64,000 nucleotides of DNA from contig JADJXV010000026.1 in the NCBI GenBank assembly GCA_016720145.1, positions 75,033 to 139,032 of the forward strand. Reading direction: 5' to 3'. The notes beneath the pieces were generated by a model that saw only the letters and a program-made list of their open reading frames with translations, searched no databases and was not told the origin of the DNA. How positions within the stretch are numbered: the first letter of the stretch is position 1; the number at the start of each line of letters is the position of its first letter. Origin of the DNA: Ignavibacteria bacterium. Lineage in GTDB: Bacteria; Bacteroidota; Ignavibacteria; Kapaibacteriales; UBA961. Made by a program: the position numbers and the translations under genes. This document shows positions 25,640-35,193 of the stretch, one piece after another.

Positions 25640-27298
25640 ATGCGCACAGTACGTTCGCCGAGAGGCACTACCCTGACTTGTAAAAACTGGCAAATTGAAG
25701 CCGCGTATCGAATGATTCAAAACAACTTAGACCCAGATAATGCTGAAAAACCCGATCAGCTTATTGTCTATGGTGGTCTAGGGAAAGCTGCTCGTAATTG
25801 GGAATGTTTTGAGGCAATTCTCGATTCACTGCGTTCGATGGATGAAACCGAGACCCTGCTCGTGCAATCGGGAAAGCCGGTGGGAATTGTGCGCACACAT
25901 GAGCACGCTCCACGGGTAATTATTGCGAATTCAAACTTAGTAGGTAAGTGGGCAACCTGGGAAGAATTCAGACGCTTAGATGCTCTCGGACTCATGATGT
26001 ACGGACAAATGACTGCCGGAAGTTGGATCTATATTGGAACGCAAGGAATACTCCAGGGTACTTACGAGACCTTTGCCGAATGCGCACGTCAGCATTTTGG
26101 AGGCACATTGAACGGACGTTTTGTGCTCACAGCAGGTTTGGGCGGTATGGGCGGCGCACAGCCACTGGCAGCTACTTTCTGCGGTGCAGCTTGCTTATGT
26201 GTTGAAATTGACGAAACAAGGATAGATAAGCGAATTCATGACGGATATTGTGATATCAAATGCTCAAATTTAGACGAAGCGCTCGCACTCATTACTGAGC
26301 ATTGTACGAATAAAACGCCAATATCCATTGGGCTTATCGGAAATGCTGCAGAAGTATTACCTGAGCTCGTCCGTAGAAATATCCTTCCTGATGTCGTCAC
26401 CGACCAAACAGCAGCACATGACCCGTTAAACGGGTATTTTCCAAACGGTATGACCAAAGCAGCAGCTGATGTATTACGAATCGAAAATCCAGCTGAATAT
26501 TTGGAGCGAACCTATCGCTCGATAGCCGACCATGTACGGGCGATGCTCGAATTCCAAAAGCGTGGGGCAGTTGTGTTTGATTATGGGAATAATCTACGTG
26601 GTGTAGCCCGAGATTCAGGCGGCGTGGCTAATGCTTTTGATTTTCAAGGATTTGTACCAGCATATATTCGTCCGCTTTTTTGCGACGGCAGTGGACCTTT
26701 CCGCTGGGTGGCACTCTCCGGCGACCCTAATGATATTCATGTGACAGATCGTGCAATCATGGAACTATTCCCTGATAATGAAAATCTGCACCGTTGGATT
26801 ACAAAAGCACAAAAACATGTCGGTTGGCAAGGTCTTCCTGCGCGTATCTGCTGGCTCAAATACGGCGAACGCGCCAAAGCAGGGAAGATGTTTAATGATT
26901 TAGTACGTGATGGGAAAGTATCGGCACCGATTGTCATCGGGCGCGATCACCTCGATTGCGGTTCAGTTGCCTCTCCCTTCCGTGAAACCGAAGCAATGAA
27001 GGATGGCTCGGACGCAATTGCCGACTGGGTGTATCTAAATTTCGCATTAAATGCAATTGGTGGAGCAAGTTGGGTGTCGCTTCATCATGGTGGAGGTGTC
27101 GGTATGGGGCTGTCTCTACATGCAGGCATGGTAGTCGTAGCAGATGGTACATCCGATGCAGAAGCACGACTGGGTAGAGTACTCACTTACGACCCAATGA
27201 TGGGAATTTTACGACATGCAGATGCTGGATACGAACGAGCGCAGGACAATGCAGAGAAATTTGGCATAAAAATACCACTTACAAAAAGTAACCGTTAA
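25640..27298 (+). CDS. hutU: Urocanate hydratase
   Basis: 552 residues, the normal length. It contains the NAD-binding loop YGGLGKAARN, TAGLGGMGGAQ, and the active-site region GRDHLDCGSVASP with the conserved Cys; HHGGGVGMG is near the C-terminus. It converts urocanate to imidazolonepropionate, step two of histidine degradation. No hutH, hutI or hutG is nearby, so the pathway is dispersed or incomplete here. An imperfect stem (CTCTCAACGA ... TCGTGTTGAGAG, ~25514-25553) lies upstream. Confidence 0.95.
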   Translation: MRTVRSPRGTTLTCKNWQIEAAYRMIQNNLDPDNAEKPDQLIVYGGLGKAARNWECFEAILDSLRSMDETETLLVQSGKPVGIVRTHEHAPRVIIANSNLVGKWATWEEFRRLDALGLMMYGQMTAGSWIYIGTQGILQGTYETFAECARQHFGGTLNGRFVLTAGLGGMGGAQPLAATFCGAACLCVEIDETRIDKRIHDGYCDIKCSNLDEALALITEHCTNKTPISIGLIGNAAEVLPELVRRNILPDVVTDQTAAHDPLNGYFPNGMTKAAADVLRIENPAEYLERTYRSIADHVRAMLEFQKRGAVVFDYGNNLRGVARDSGGVANAFDFQGFVPAYIRPLFCDGSGPFRWVALSGDPNDIHVTDRAIMELFPDNENLHRWITKAQKHVGWQGLPARICWLKYGERAKAGKMFNDLVRDGKVSAPIVIGRDHLDCGSVASPFRETEAMKDGSDAIADWVYLNFALNAIGGASWVSLHHGGGVGMGLSLHAGMVVVADGTSDAEARLGRVLTYDPMMGILRHADAGYERAQDNAEKFGIKIPLTKSNR

Positions 27299-27664
27299 CG
27301 ATTGTTAAATAAATGACAGGGTGTCATCGATGGCAGGACGAATTGCTTAATTTTACTGTCACTGAAGATGAGATGTCAGAAAAAATATATGAGGAAGTGT
27401 ATGTAACCAATTAAATACCGTGTGTGTCTTCTGCTAAAGTTAGTGAATCGCAAATCCCCCAACTCGCATAAAAATTCATGATTGTTTGATACTTTGCTTA
27501 ATCAGTTTAATGTACTTTAGGAGAAATTCTTTGTCATTTGCTGTGAACGAGCAGAAACTTTGGTTTTTTGTATCAACTTTTATAGGATTCACATGCAAAC
27601 GAGCAGTCGCAAACACTCCAGTATTAATAATTTTGGTCAATTACCTTTCTACAAGGAGTATAGT
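27299..27664. promoter_or_regulatory. Intergenic region with a short palindrome at 27313-27327
   Basis: 366 bp without a gene. It holds ATGACA-ggg-TGTCAT (27313-27327), a perfect 6-bp inverted repeat that could be an operator or a weak stem 15 bp after hutU. AAGGAG at ~27653 is the ribosome-binding site of the sigma factor and fixes its start at 27665. Nothing else recognised. Confidence 0.4.
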
Positions 27665-28222
27665 ATGGAATTAGCAATGCAAATTGAGCATCTCTTTCGG
27701 ACTGACCGCAAGAAGTTTTTAGGTTTTATCCGCCAACGTGTGCGTAGTAATGAAGAAGCAGAAGATATCTTGCAAGATGTTTTCACAAATGTGCTCGCAG
27801 CTTCATCGACCGTCCAAAAGCCAATCGAAAATCTCGCTTCATGGGTCTTTACTTCTGTACGTAACAGAATTATTGACTCTTACCGAAAAAAACGTGCTGA
27901 GAGCTTTTCAGACATGCAGACCCAAAGTCAAATCGACGACGGTATGGATTCGTTTGAAAATTTTATTGGTGATTTAACACATAATCCTGAAACAGAACTT
28001 ATCAGTAAGACTATATGGGAGTCAGTGTTAGATGGATTATCGGAGCTTCCTGCCGAGCAACGCGAAGTTTTTATTAAAAATGAATTTGAAGGTGTTTCGT
28101 TTAGAGAGATGTCCGAAGAGACGGGCGTAAATATCAACACGCTTTTAGCCCGAAAACGCTACGCAGTATTACATCTGCGAAAGCATCTCAAGGAATTATA
28201 TAATTCCCTGTATGTGAACTAA
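27665..28222 (+). CDS. ECF-type RNA polymerase sigma factor
   Basis: 185 residues from the ATG at 27665, which follows AAGGAG at the right distance; the longer frame to 27560 has no ribosome-binding site. Region 2: RKKFLGFIRQRV, EEAEDILQDVFTNVLA. Region 4: LSELPAEQREVFIKNEF, then a helix-turn-helix FREMSEETGVNINTLLARK. It directs transcription from its own promoter class. The two downstream genes (12-bp gap, then overlap or 89 bp) likely form its operon. No classical ZAS anti-sigma gene is seen, but the next gene encodes a membrane protein with a Cys-containing tail. Confidence 0.85.
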   Translation: MELAMQIEHLFRTDRKKFLGFIRQRVRSNEEAEDILQDVFTNVLAASSTVQKPIENLASWVFTSVRNRIIDSYRKKRAESFSDMQTQSQIDDGMDSFENFIGDLTHNPETELISKTIWESVLDGLSELPAEQREVFIKNEFEGVSFREMSEETGVNINTLLARKRYAVLHLRKHLKELYNSLYVN

Positions 28223-28233
28223 CATCTCCGACT

Positions 28234-28677
28234 ATGTCGAAACAACTGGCAACCATCGCAGTCCGCTCAATCTTATACATATTCTCGATTGGCGGACTGC
28301 TTAGTTTTATATCCATCCTTGTCTGGTACTGCTGGAATTACTTCCACAATCATTATAACCTCACCGAAATATCCTATTTAGAAGCAATCGGCGTCGTCGC
28401 CATCGGATATGTTGGCTATTCAGCCATTAATTTTGCCTGCGAAATCCCCTCCACGAGTTCAAATGCCTGGCATAGCGCCTTCACTCAAAAAGAACCACCT
28501 CAAAAAGTAACCCAAACATCAGCTGACCCCACTTGTAAAGTGCCCCGCCATGCCGAACAGCTCTCAGCCGCAGAAAAAGAAATTCTTCGCGAAAAAATTG
28601 CCCGTTGCTGCGGTGGCGATACATGTCAAAATGAATCCGAAACGGTAAGCAAAGAATACGCCGATGCCTCTCGGTGA
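28234..28677 (+). CDS. Membrane protein with Cys-containing C-terminal tail, downstream of ECF sigma
   Basis: 147 residues, with two membrane helices (~10-34 and ~47-66) and a soluble tail. The tail ends in LSAAEKEILREKIARCCGGD and TCQNE, i.e. Cys pairs that could bind metal or respond to redox. It lies 12 bp after the sigma-factor stop codon, so a role in controlling that sigma factor is possible, but there is no ZAS motif (H-x3-C-x2-C). Family not recognised. Confidence 0.6.
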   Translation: MSKQLATIAVRSILYIFSIGGLLSFISILVWYCWNYFHNHYNLTEISYLEAIGVVAIGYVGYSAINFACEIPSTSSNAWHSAFTQKEPPQKVTQTSADPTCKVPRHAEQLSAAEKEILREKIARCCGGDTCQNESETVSKEYADASR

Positions 28678-28766
28678 TACGCCGGTCGTTCTTCCTGAAA
28701 ACATTAGCTTTCTTTATTTATCGAAACTTGCCGCTTAACTTAACTGCCCATTATTTTCTGTACTTT

Positions 28767-30203
28767 ATGCCCATACATTCTGCCGCGTTTTGCCGAAAAC
28801 TCAGCTTTCAACTGTTTGCAATTTTTCTCACCGTTTTTGTGCTGACATCGTGCAGCTCTACTGCTCCCCGCGCGAAAGACTTTGATTTATCAAAAGATAC
28901 ACGTCCTCTGAATGAACGGAAAACACTTGTCCTCTCAAGCACAAAGCCCATCACCGAAGCCGACCCGAATATCCTCAATTTTGAAATTCAACGCATCGAA
29001 ACCAATAATTATCCCAAAGAAATCCGCGCCATTGCTCGCGTCTATGACTCCACCGGTAATATTATCACCAATCTCGCTCCGCCATACTGCGAAGACTTGA
29101 GATATTGGGGGGCAATTAAAGAAAAACTCGGGAAGCAAACCGTTGGTATTGATAAGTTTACAGTACGTGAATTTGGCGATAAAGACTCAATTCCCTATAA
29201 TGTGATGCTTACCATCGACTACTCCGGCTCGATGAGCGGCGTGCTCGATGCGATTACCGAAGGCACCGAACTCTTCATCTCCCTCAAGCAGCCGCAAGAT
29301 CGCATCGGAATAGCAACATTTAATAAAGAATATACCCTCAAAGTGCCGCTCTGGGACGATAAGTCCATGATTCTCTCTACGTTCCGTTCGTCAGCAAGCA
29401 AAGGGTTCGGGATGTATTCGGCGATGAATGATGCCGTGATGAAGTCGATGAAGCAATTCGTGGATGTCCCTGAAACCTCTCCGAAAGTAATTGTGCTTTT
29501 TTCTGATGGCGAAGATAATTTTTCGACTGTTCGCACAAAGGCGATCCTTGACTCTGCTAAGAAAAACAATATCCATATTTTCACCGTCGGATTTGGATAT
29601 GTAAACGAAGCTCCTTTACGGATTTTGTCGGATTATTCGGGGGGGAAGTTCTACAAAGCATATTCAAAACAAGAACTAATCAATGTCTTTCTTGATATTT
29701 ATCGGAGCTTGAGAAATTACTATCTGATATCCTATAAGCCGCCTGAATATTACGGAATGCACTATATTACGTCAGAACTCACGATCCCTAATCGCTCTAC
29801 TTCATTGATTGCAAAAGGTGAATACGATTCAGCACTCTTAGGTCCCGGAGTAGATGTTGGTGATATTTTTACCGGTGCTAGAATTATTTTTGACTATAAC
29901 TCTTCTGTACTCAAGCCTGAGTCGATGCAGACGTTTGATGAGCTGACCGAACTTATGCAGAGATATCCACGCTTATGGCTTGAAATACAAGGGCATACTG
30001 ACAACATTGGAACCGAAGAATTCAATCAAAAGCTTTCCGAAGCCCGAGCTACAAGCGTAATGGATGAGCTTTTGAAGCGAGGTATCGAACCCAAACGCCT
30101 TCGGACCCACGGGTTTGGTTATTCATCGCCTCTTGTGCCAAATGATTCAGATGAAAATCGAGCATTGAACAGACGGACTCAATTTGTGGTTCTAAGGAAA
30201 TAG
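28767..30203 (+). CDS. Lipoprotein with von Willebrand A domain and OmpA peptidoglycan-binding domain
   Basis: 478 residues from the ATG at 28767, which gives a lipoprotein signal ending in VLTSC. A GTG at 28674 overlapping the upstream stop is possible but adds a non-signal extension. The VWA domain (~130-320) has a MIDAS motif DYSGSMS and a later FSDGED. The C-terminal OmpA domain (~370-478) shows QGHTDNIG and NRALNRRTQFVVL. The protein should be lipid-anchored and bind peptidoglycan while its VWA domain holds a partner in a metal-dependent way. Context with the ECF sigma factor suggests an envelope-stress or envelope-integrity role (inference). Confidence 0.85.
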   Translation: MPIHSAAFCRKLSFQLFAIFLTVFVLTSCSSTAPRAKDFDLSKDTRPLNERKTLVLSSTKPITEADPNILNFEIQRIETNNYPKEIRAIARVYDSTGNIITNLAPPYCEDLRYWGAIKEKLGKQTVGIDKFTVREFGDKDSIPYNVMLTIDYSGSMSGVLDAITEGTELFISLKQPQDRIGIATFNKEYTLKVPLWDDKSMILSTFRSSASKGFGMYSAMNDAVMKSMKQFVDVPETSPKVIVLFSDGEDNFSTVRTKAILDSAKKNNIHIFTVGFGYVNEAPLRILSDYSGGKFYKAYSKQELINVFLDIYRSLRNYYLISYKPPEYYGMHYITSELTIPNRSTSLIAKGEYDSALLGPGVDVGDIFTGARIIFDYNSSVLKPESMQTFDELTELMQRYPRLWLEIQGHTDNIGTEEFNQKLSEARATSVMDELLKRGIEPKRLRTHGFGYSSPLVPNDSDENRALNRRTQFVVLRK

Positions 30204-30220
30204 ATTTTAATATCTTTATT

Positions 30221-30250
30221 TAAAAGGCATTCGTAAGAATGCCTTTTGTT
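30221..30250 (+). terminator. Rho-independent terminator
   Basis: AAAAGGCATTC-gt-aaGAATGCCTTTTG stem-loop with a short T-rich 3' side, 18 bp after the VWA-OmpA gene. It closes the sigma-factor operon. Confidence 0.85.
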
Positions 30251-30410
30251 GTTTCATACCGGTGGGTTTCATTCAGAATACAAGATGGTTGAGGTCTATG
30301 TCGTGTTGAATAAAAATTAAAATACTCAACTTGTTAGCCGTAACGACTCGTCGATTATATTAAAAGACTTAATTTTGGCGACTTTTCAATGTAAATCTTC
30401 AATTTATAAA

Positions 30411-31388
30411 ATGTATAAATTTAATGCCGAAGCAATAATCCGCGAATTAAAACGCTGGCTTGACACATCATCTCCAGTTTTTGTGCCAAGATTATCGTTC
30501 ATATTTGCAATTGTTACTGCGAGTTTAGGAATCTACATAGGAGTCGCAGAAAAATCGTTAACGGTTGCTACAAATGGATTTATATCTGCTACAGATGTGG
30601 TGAATGCATTGTTGATGATCGCTGCCGTAGATCGTAGTGTCAAGCAAGCAGATTTTAATTTTAACTATGGATACGGAAAGTACGAAAGCCTGGCGATTCT
30701 TTCGAGTGCTTTACTGCTACTCATTGTATCAATTAACGTGCTTTTTGAAGCGATTCACACACTCGGACAGCCATCAAGTGTTGATAATTACACCATCCTC
30801 GCTTCTTTTTCAGCGTTTTCGCTCATTGCGATGCTGTTTTTACATCGAGTACAAGTGACATTTGTAAAGAAATTCCATTTGCCGATGCTGCAATATGATA
30901 CTGCCGTCCTGAAGTCTGACATTTGGATTGAAGTAGGTGTGCTTATAAATATTTTGATGGGAGCAGCACTTCATTATTACGGGGCTTTAAATATAGCCCG
31001 ACTTATTGATTCAATAACTGCTATTCTGCTGGTGATTACAGCGATGAGGATACCGGTACTCTACGGTCGGGAAGCTCTCAATCAGTTACTTGATAAGACA
31101 GTTGCCGAAGATATTCAAATGGATTTACTGACCGTTATTGTCGAAAATATTGACTCTTTTTGTGAGTTTAAGAGCGTACATACTCGTCAGTCGGGCAAGG
31201 ATTTGTTTATTGAAATTGATTTGGTGATGCCGTTCGATTATACTCTCGAACAAAATTTCGTGCTCGAAAATAAAATCAAAGACCGCGTTTTAGAGAAATT
31301 TCCTACCTCGATTTTCCGCATTTATGCCACTCCATGCCCGCAGGATTGTATGAAAAACGGTAAATGTTTTTGTCCTGTCAAGTCGTAA
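30411..31388 (+). CDS. Cation diffusion facilitator transporter with Cys-rich tail
   Basis: 325 residues from the ATG at 30411; a TTG at 30375 is less likely. Five to six membrane helices, the NYGYGKYESLAIL loop, and a cytoplasmic ferredoxin-like dimer domain (HTRQSGKDLFIEIDLVMP) define the CDF family. Two oddities. The transmembrane metal site is altered: helix 2 reads NGFISATD and helix 5 DTAVLKSD, where family members usually have D/H-x3-D with His. The C-terminus has CPQDCMKNGKCFC, a likely soft-metal site. Substrate may therefore not be Zn. It overlaps the convergent ABC ATPase gene by 11 bp. Confidence 0.85.
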   Translation: MYKFNAEAIIRELKRWLDTSSPVFVPRLSFIFAIVTASLGIYIGVAEKSLTVATNGFISATDVVNALLMIAAVDRSVKQADFNFNYGYGKYESLAILSSALLLLIVSINVLFEAIHTLGQPSSVDNYTILASFSAFSLIAMLFLHRVQVTFVKKFHLPMLQYDTAVLKSDIWIEVGVLINILMGAALHYYGALNIARLIDSITAILLVITAMRIPVLYGREALNQLLDKTVAEDIQMDLLTVIVENIDSFCEFKSVHTRQSGKDLFIEIDLVMPFDYTLEQNFVLENKIKDRVLEKFPTSIFRIYATPCPQDCMKNGKCFCPVKS

Positions 31389-32106
31389 TATCTGTGGGTG
31401 CACTCCTTCGGTGAAGTGTGTTGGTTTCACTGATAATCTTGCCATCCGCCATCTCGATAATACGGTGCGTACGTTGTGCAAAATCCGCATCATGAGTCAC
31501 GATGAGCATTGTTTGTTTTTTTTCCTGAACGATAGCATTGAATATATCAAACACCATATCACTATTCTTTTTATCCAAGTTTCCGGTCGGCTCATCTCCC
31601 ATAACGATCAAAGGGTCATTTATCAGTGCACGAGCTATTGCCACTCGTTGCTTTTGACCACCGCTCAGTTGATTGGGAGACTTCAGTGCCTGAGAGTGCA
31701 TATCGAGTGTGCGGAGATGTTCCATCGCTCTGTGCTCAATTTCCTCATAAGAATACTTGGCGAGTTTGATGCCGGGTATCATCACATTTTTCAGAACATT
31801 ATACTCATTTAGGAGGTAGTGAAATTGAAAAACAAAACCGATATACTCATTCCTAATTCTAGCTAAATCTTTATCGGAGTTATTGGTTAGAGGTTCACCA
31901 TTGATGAAGAGTTCACCCTCGAAGTCAGTATCCATCGTCGAGAGAATATAAAGAAGGGTTGATTTCCCACATCCTGACTTGCCAACGACTGACACGAATT
32001 CGCCTTGCTTGACACTGAAAGTAATATCCGATAACACTTGAAATTTAACAGGATCAAAAAAGTACTTGTTTATCTTCTTTGTTTCCAATACATTGCGTAA
32101 AGTCAT
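31378..32106 (-). CDS. ABC transporter ATPase, MacB/LolD type
   Basis: 242 residues from the ATG at 32106, which comes one base after the stop of the permease gene; the frame also allows 32130. Walker A GKSGCGKST, signature LSGGQKQR, Walker B MGDEPTG, and H-loop VTHD are all intact. It powers an outer-envelope export or lipoprotein-release system, as third gene of an adaptor-permease-ATPase operon. The order matches MacAB-type and related type VII ABC (mechanotransmission) machines. Confidence 0.9.
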   Translation of the reverse strand: MTLRNVLETKKINKYFFDPVKFQVLSDITFSVKQGEFVSVVGKSGCGKSTLLYILSTMDTDFEGELFINGEPLTNNSDKDLARIRNEYIGFVFQFHYLLNEYNVLKNVMIPGIKLAKYSYEEIEHRAMEHLRTLDMHSQALKSPNQLSGGQKQRVAIARALINDPLIVMGDEPTGNLDKKNSDMVFDIFNAIVQEKKQTMLIVTHDADFAQRTHRIIEMADGKIISETNTLHRRSAPTDITT

Positions 32107-32107
32107 G

Positions 32108-33367
32108 TTATTTTCCACGTATAATTTCAACTGGATCTATTCTACTTGCTTTCCTCGCCGGTAACAGCCCTGCGATGGTAGTTGTAAACACAGCAAATGA
32201 AATTCCTATGAGATAATAAGCCAATTTATAGTCAACAGGATACGTTTTTATCGTTGGTAATGACGCTGTTTCAAAAGGAATTACACCGATAATTTTAGTT
32301 AAAATGAAACCAACTAACAATCCGAAGAGTCCGCCTGTAATACCAATAATGAGTGATAAAGAAATAAATATCCACTTCACATCACTCCCGGAAAAGCCTG
32401 TCGCTTTGAGAATAGCAATTGAGTCCATTTTCTCATAAATCATCATGTTGAGGATATTGTATATCCCGAATCCTGCAACTATAAGTAGAGTAATACCAAC
32501 GGCATACGAGATAATTGAACGTACCTTGCTTCCTGTTTCAAATTGTGAATTAGCCGTCTGTGCATCGATCGCGTCAATCGAAAATCGAGATCTGTACTCT
32601 TTAGCTGCTGCAGGCGCGAGGGCAACATTGGTGAGCTTGACCTGTATATCAGTAATATATCCTGCCGATTCGCCGAGAATCATTTGTGCAGTTTCAAGCG
32701 AAGTGTAGCTCATCGTGTTATCGACTTCGGCTATGCCAATCTGACTGATACCGACAATTTTTAAACTGACAAGTCCACCTCTAAGTGTTGTAATTTGAAT
32801 CACATCACCGATTTTCACGAGCATTTTTTCAGACAATCCCTTCCCGATGATAATCGTGTTCGGAACGCTAGCCAAATCAAAGACATTACCGTCAATAATA
32901 TAACTGCTCACGCTGAAGAGATGTTCTTCCGCCGGCACGTCGATGCCATTGACCACACCCGTAATCTCAATCGTACCCGAATTAAAAAATACCGGCGCCG
33001 TGACTTTCGGTGCTACATCCACTATACGCGGATCTTTTTTGAGAACAGCAATAATTGACTTGCTGTTGTAGATTTCTTTGCCTCGATCTTTAGGCTTGAT
33101 GGACGATATGAAGTTGTTGCTTTTGGTGTAATTATCTGATAAAGTAATCGGTTGCTGCGCACTGGGCTTAATCTCATTATACATTCTCACATGTGGGGTT
33201 CGATTGAGCATCAAGCCGTCAAGTAGATTATTGAGTCCGTTCATGAAGCTCACCAAAGCTATAAACATCGCGATTCCAAACGTCACTCCGATAGCAGCAA
33301 TAGCAGATTGCTTCATTCGCGCTCGTATTAAGTTCAGGGCAATGTTGAGGATAAGTGAGATGTTCAT
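32108..33367 (-). CDS. ABC transporter permease, FtsX/MacB/LolC-E fold
   Basis: 419 residues. N-terminal membrane helix (AIAAIGVTFGIAMFIALVSF), a large periplasmic MacB_PCD-like domain (~45-270), then three C-terminal helices including the FtsX segment with EKMDSIAILKATGFS, the coupling-helix region; it ends in LLPARKASRIDPVEIIRGK, typical of the family. It overlaps the adaptor gene by 4 bp and is followed by the ATPase gene. Substrate unknown: small molecule, peptide or lipoprotein. Confidence 0.9.
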   Translation of the reverse strand: MNISLILNIALNLIRARMKQSAIAAIGVTFGIAMFIALVSFMNGLNNLLDGLMLNRTPHVRMYNEIKPSAQQPITLSDNYTKSNNFISSIKPKDRGKEIYNSKSIIAVLKKDPRIVDVAPKVTAPVFFNSGTIEITGVVNGIDVPAEEHLFSVSSYIIDGNVFDLASVPNTIIIGKGLSEKMLVKIGDVIQITTLRGGLVSLKIVGISQIGIAEVDNTMSYTSLETAQMILGESAGYITDIQVKLTNVALAPAAAKEYRSRFSIDAIDAQTANSQFETGSKVRSIISYAVGITLLIVAGFGIYNILNMMIYEKMDSIAILKATGFSGSDVKWIFISLSLIIGITGGLFGLLVGFILTKIIGVIPFETASLPTIKTYPVDYKLAYYLIGISFAVFTTTIAGLLPARKASRIDPVEIIRGK

Positions 33368-34452
33368 TGCGGCTTGTAGATAATGTCTTTGGCGTTTAAT
33401 CCTTCGAGTACTTCGGACTTTTGATAGTCTTTGAGTCCGATTTTGATGGCACGTTTTTCATCATTTGCCATGATAACGTATTTTTTATCAACAATGTACG
33501 AATTGGGAATGGTGATGGTATTGTGCTTCGATTGTAATATAATGTTTGCTTCTGCCGTGAGATTCGGGTACAGCTTCATTGGTGGAGTAGTAAATTGCGC
33601 CTCAACGGTGAATGTTCTGCTTCGTTCATTCATAATTGGATTAATTTTGCTAATGACTGCCTCGATTACATGACCTTTGTAACTGTCCATTGTTACTAAA
33701 GTTTTCTGACCTTGACTCACGTTAATTATATCATTTTCATCGACTTCGAGCTCGAGCATGAAGGTGTCGGCTCTCCCAATGACCGCAAGCACTGTCTGCG
33801 GATTGACAAGCTCGCCACGCTCTTTGAGAATGTCATACACTTTCCCGTCAAACGCGCTTTTAATCGAATAATCGCTGTAGAGCTTTTTATTGAGATCATA
33901 ATTAATACTCGCTCGCTTGAGGTCATTTTGTAGTTGAGTTTTGAGCTGCGCAAGGCGCGCTTTGGTGGATTGGTAATTGAGAAGGGAATTATCGTACACT
34001 AATTTTTTCTGGTCGAATTCGAATTGGGTGCTCGCTTTTTGTTCCCATAAATTCTTCTGCCTCCCAAATTGAATTGAATCTAAACGAAGGCGTTCGAGAG
34101 CGATCGTAACGCTTAGCTCAATTTCCCGAAGCTTATCCGAACCTTTTCGACTATTTTCAGCGCTCAGCTCTAAAGCCGCTTTTGCATTTTCAGTATTGAG
34201 CCCGGAAGTGATATTGTCGAGTGCGAGAATTGTCTGTCCTACAGCCACTCGGTCACCGACTTTGATGGGAATCTCCAAAACGACGCCATTGACCGTGGAA
34301 TAGACATTATACTGATCAATTGCCTTGACTTTGCCGGATGCATAGACGGATTCGGTGATGTCGCTGCGGGTGACGGTGAGGGATTCATTGTTTTTTTTGC
34401 AGGAACTACTTAACAATGCAAGGGATAGACAAACAAGTAATAGAGGTTTCAT
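33364..34452 (-). CDS. Periplasmic adaptor (HlyD/MacA/RND type), lipoprotein
   Basis: 362 residues from the ATG at 34452, which gives a lipoprotein signal (LLVCLSLALLSSSC). Domain order: barrel-sandwich half (ITESVYASGKVKAI ... VGDRVAVGQTIL), a long coiled-coil hairpin (~95-190), the second lipoyl half (SAFDGKVYDI), and a beta-barrel (RTFTVEAQF). It bridges the inner-membrane ABC permease to an outer-membrane channel, not encoded here. Last four bases overlap the permease start, a three-gene operon. Confidence 0.88.
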   Translation of the reverse strand: MKPLLLVCLSLALLSSSCKKNNESLTVTRSDITESVYASGKVKAIDQYNVYSTVNGVVLEIPIKVGDRVAVGQTILALDNITSGLNTENAKAALELSAENSRKGSDKLREIELSVTIALERLRLDSIQFGRQKNLWEQKASTQFEFDQKKLVYDNSLLNYQSTKARLAQLKTQLQNDLKRASINYDLNKKLYSDYSIKSAFDGKVYDILKERGELVNPQTVLAVIGRADTFMLELEVDENDIINVSQGQKTLVTMDSYKGHVIEAVISKINPIMNERSRTFTVEAQFTTPPMKLYPNLTAEANIILQSKHNTITIPNSYIVDKKYVIMANDEKRAIKIGLKDYQKSEVLEGLNAKDIIYKPQ

Positions 34453-34758
34453 ACAGTTAATTCCATGAGTAACAGCAAGATTCAAGTGCTAAATTATACA
34501 AATAAGATTGAACTTCATGGCATTTGTTTTCCTAACCAAGAATCTATCGACAGAGTTACACCACAACATTTACCGGGTGAAATACGTGCAACGTGCGCAA
34601 CGAAAAATCCATCAATGCGTACGTTGTGTACTTCTTTATAATTATTAGAGTTACGAATAATGTTTCTATTCGTCCGTTCAACGATACGAAGCTGTATTCC
34701 ACCTCACCTCAATTGAATATCTTACCTGAAATATCCTAAGACTCTTTTCCGTGATTGA
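34453..34758. other. Intergenic region between exporter and sulfur island
   Basis: About 306 bp with no gene. There is an imperfect inverted repeat around GTGCAACGTGCGCA and TGCGTACGTTGTG (34593-34630), possibly a stem at the end of the rhodanese operon. It should contain the promoter of the adaptor gene, but no clear -33/-7 pair was found. Confidence 0.35.
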
Positions 34759-35193
34759 TTACTTGGCTTTGCTTTGCGGACGAGCAGCGGGAGGTGCTGT
34801 CGTCACCGGTAGTCCGGATGTAGTCCATTTCATGATACCTCCAAGTAATTCATAGACTTCCTTGAATCCAGATGAACGCATTCTGCTAGCTGCTGCAGAG
34901 CTGCGGGAACCGCTGCGACAATAGACCAATATGGGCTTGGACTTATCAAGAGAAGAGATTTTTTGGTCAAATGATTCGCTGTTCCAATCGATGTTGAAGG
35001 CGTTCTTCAAGTGTCCGCCGGAGTACTCTTCAGGCGTGCGTACGTCGATGAGATCTGCCGAAGGAAGTGAGCGAATTTTCTCGGCAAATTCAGTCGGTGC
35101 AAGAGTTGTTCGAGAGGTTTTAGATTGTTCGCCCGAACAGCTAGTTGCGAAGATGGTCAGTAAAAGAACTAATAAAAGACTGTATGTTTTCAT
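34759..35193 (-). CDS. Periplasmic rhodanese-domain lipoprotein
   Basis: 144 residues: lipoprotein signal ending IFATSC, then a single rhodanese domain with active-site loop CRSGSRS. A Pro/Ala-rich tail follows. Rhodaneses move sulfane sulfur through a Cys persulfide. Being lipid-anchored it acts outside the cytoplasm, unlike the other rhodaneses of the cluster. ATGA overlap (35190-35193) with the thioredoxin gene shows translational coupling. Confidence 0.88.
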   Translation of the reverse strand: MKTYSLLLVLLLTIFATSCSGEQSKTSRTTLAPTEFAEKIRSLPSADLIDVRTPEEYSGGHLKNAFNIDWNSESFDQKISSLDKSKPILVYCRSGSRSSAAASRMRSSGFKEVYELLGGIMKWTTSGLPVTTAPPAARPQSKAK

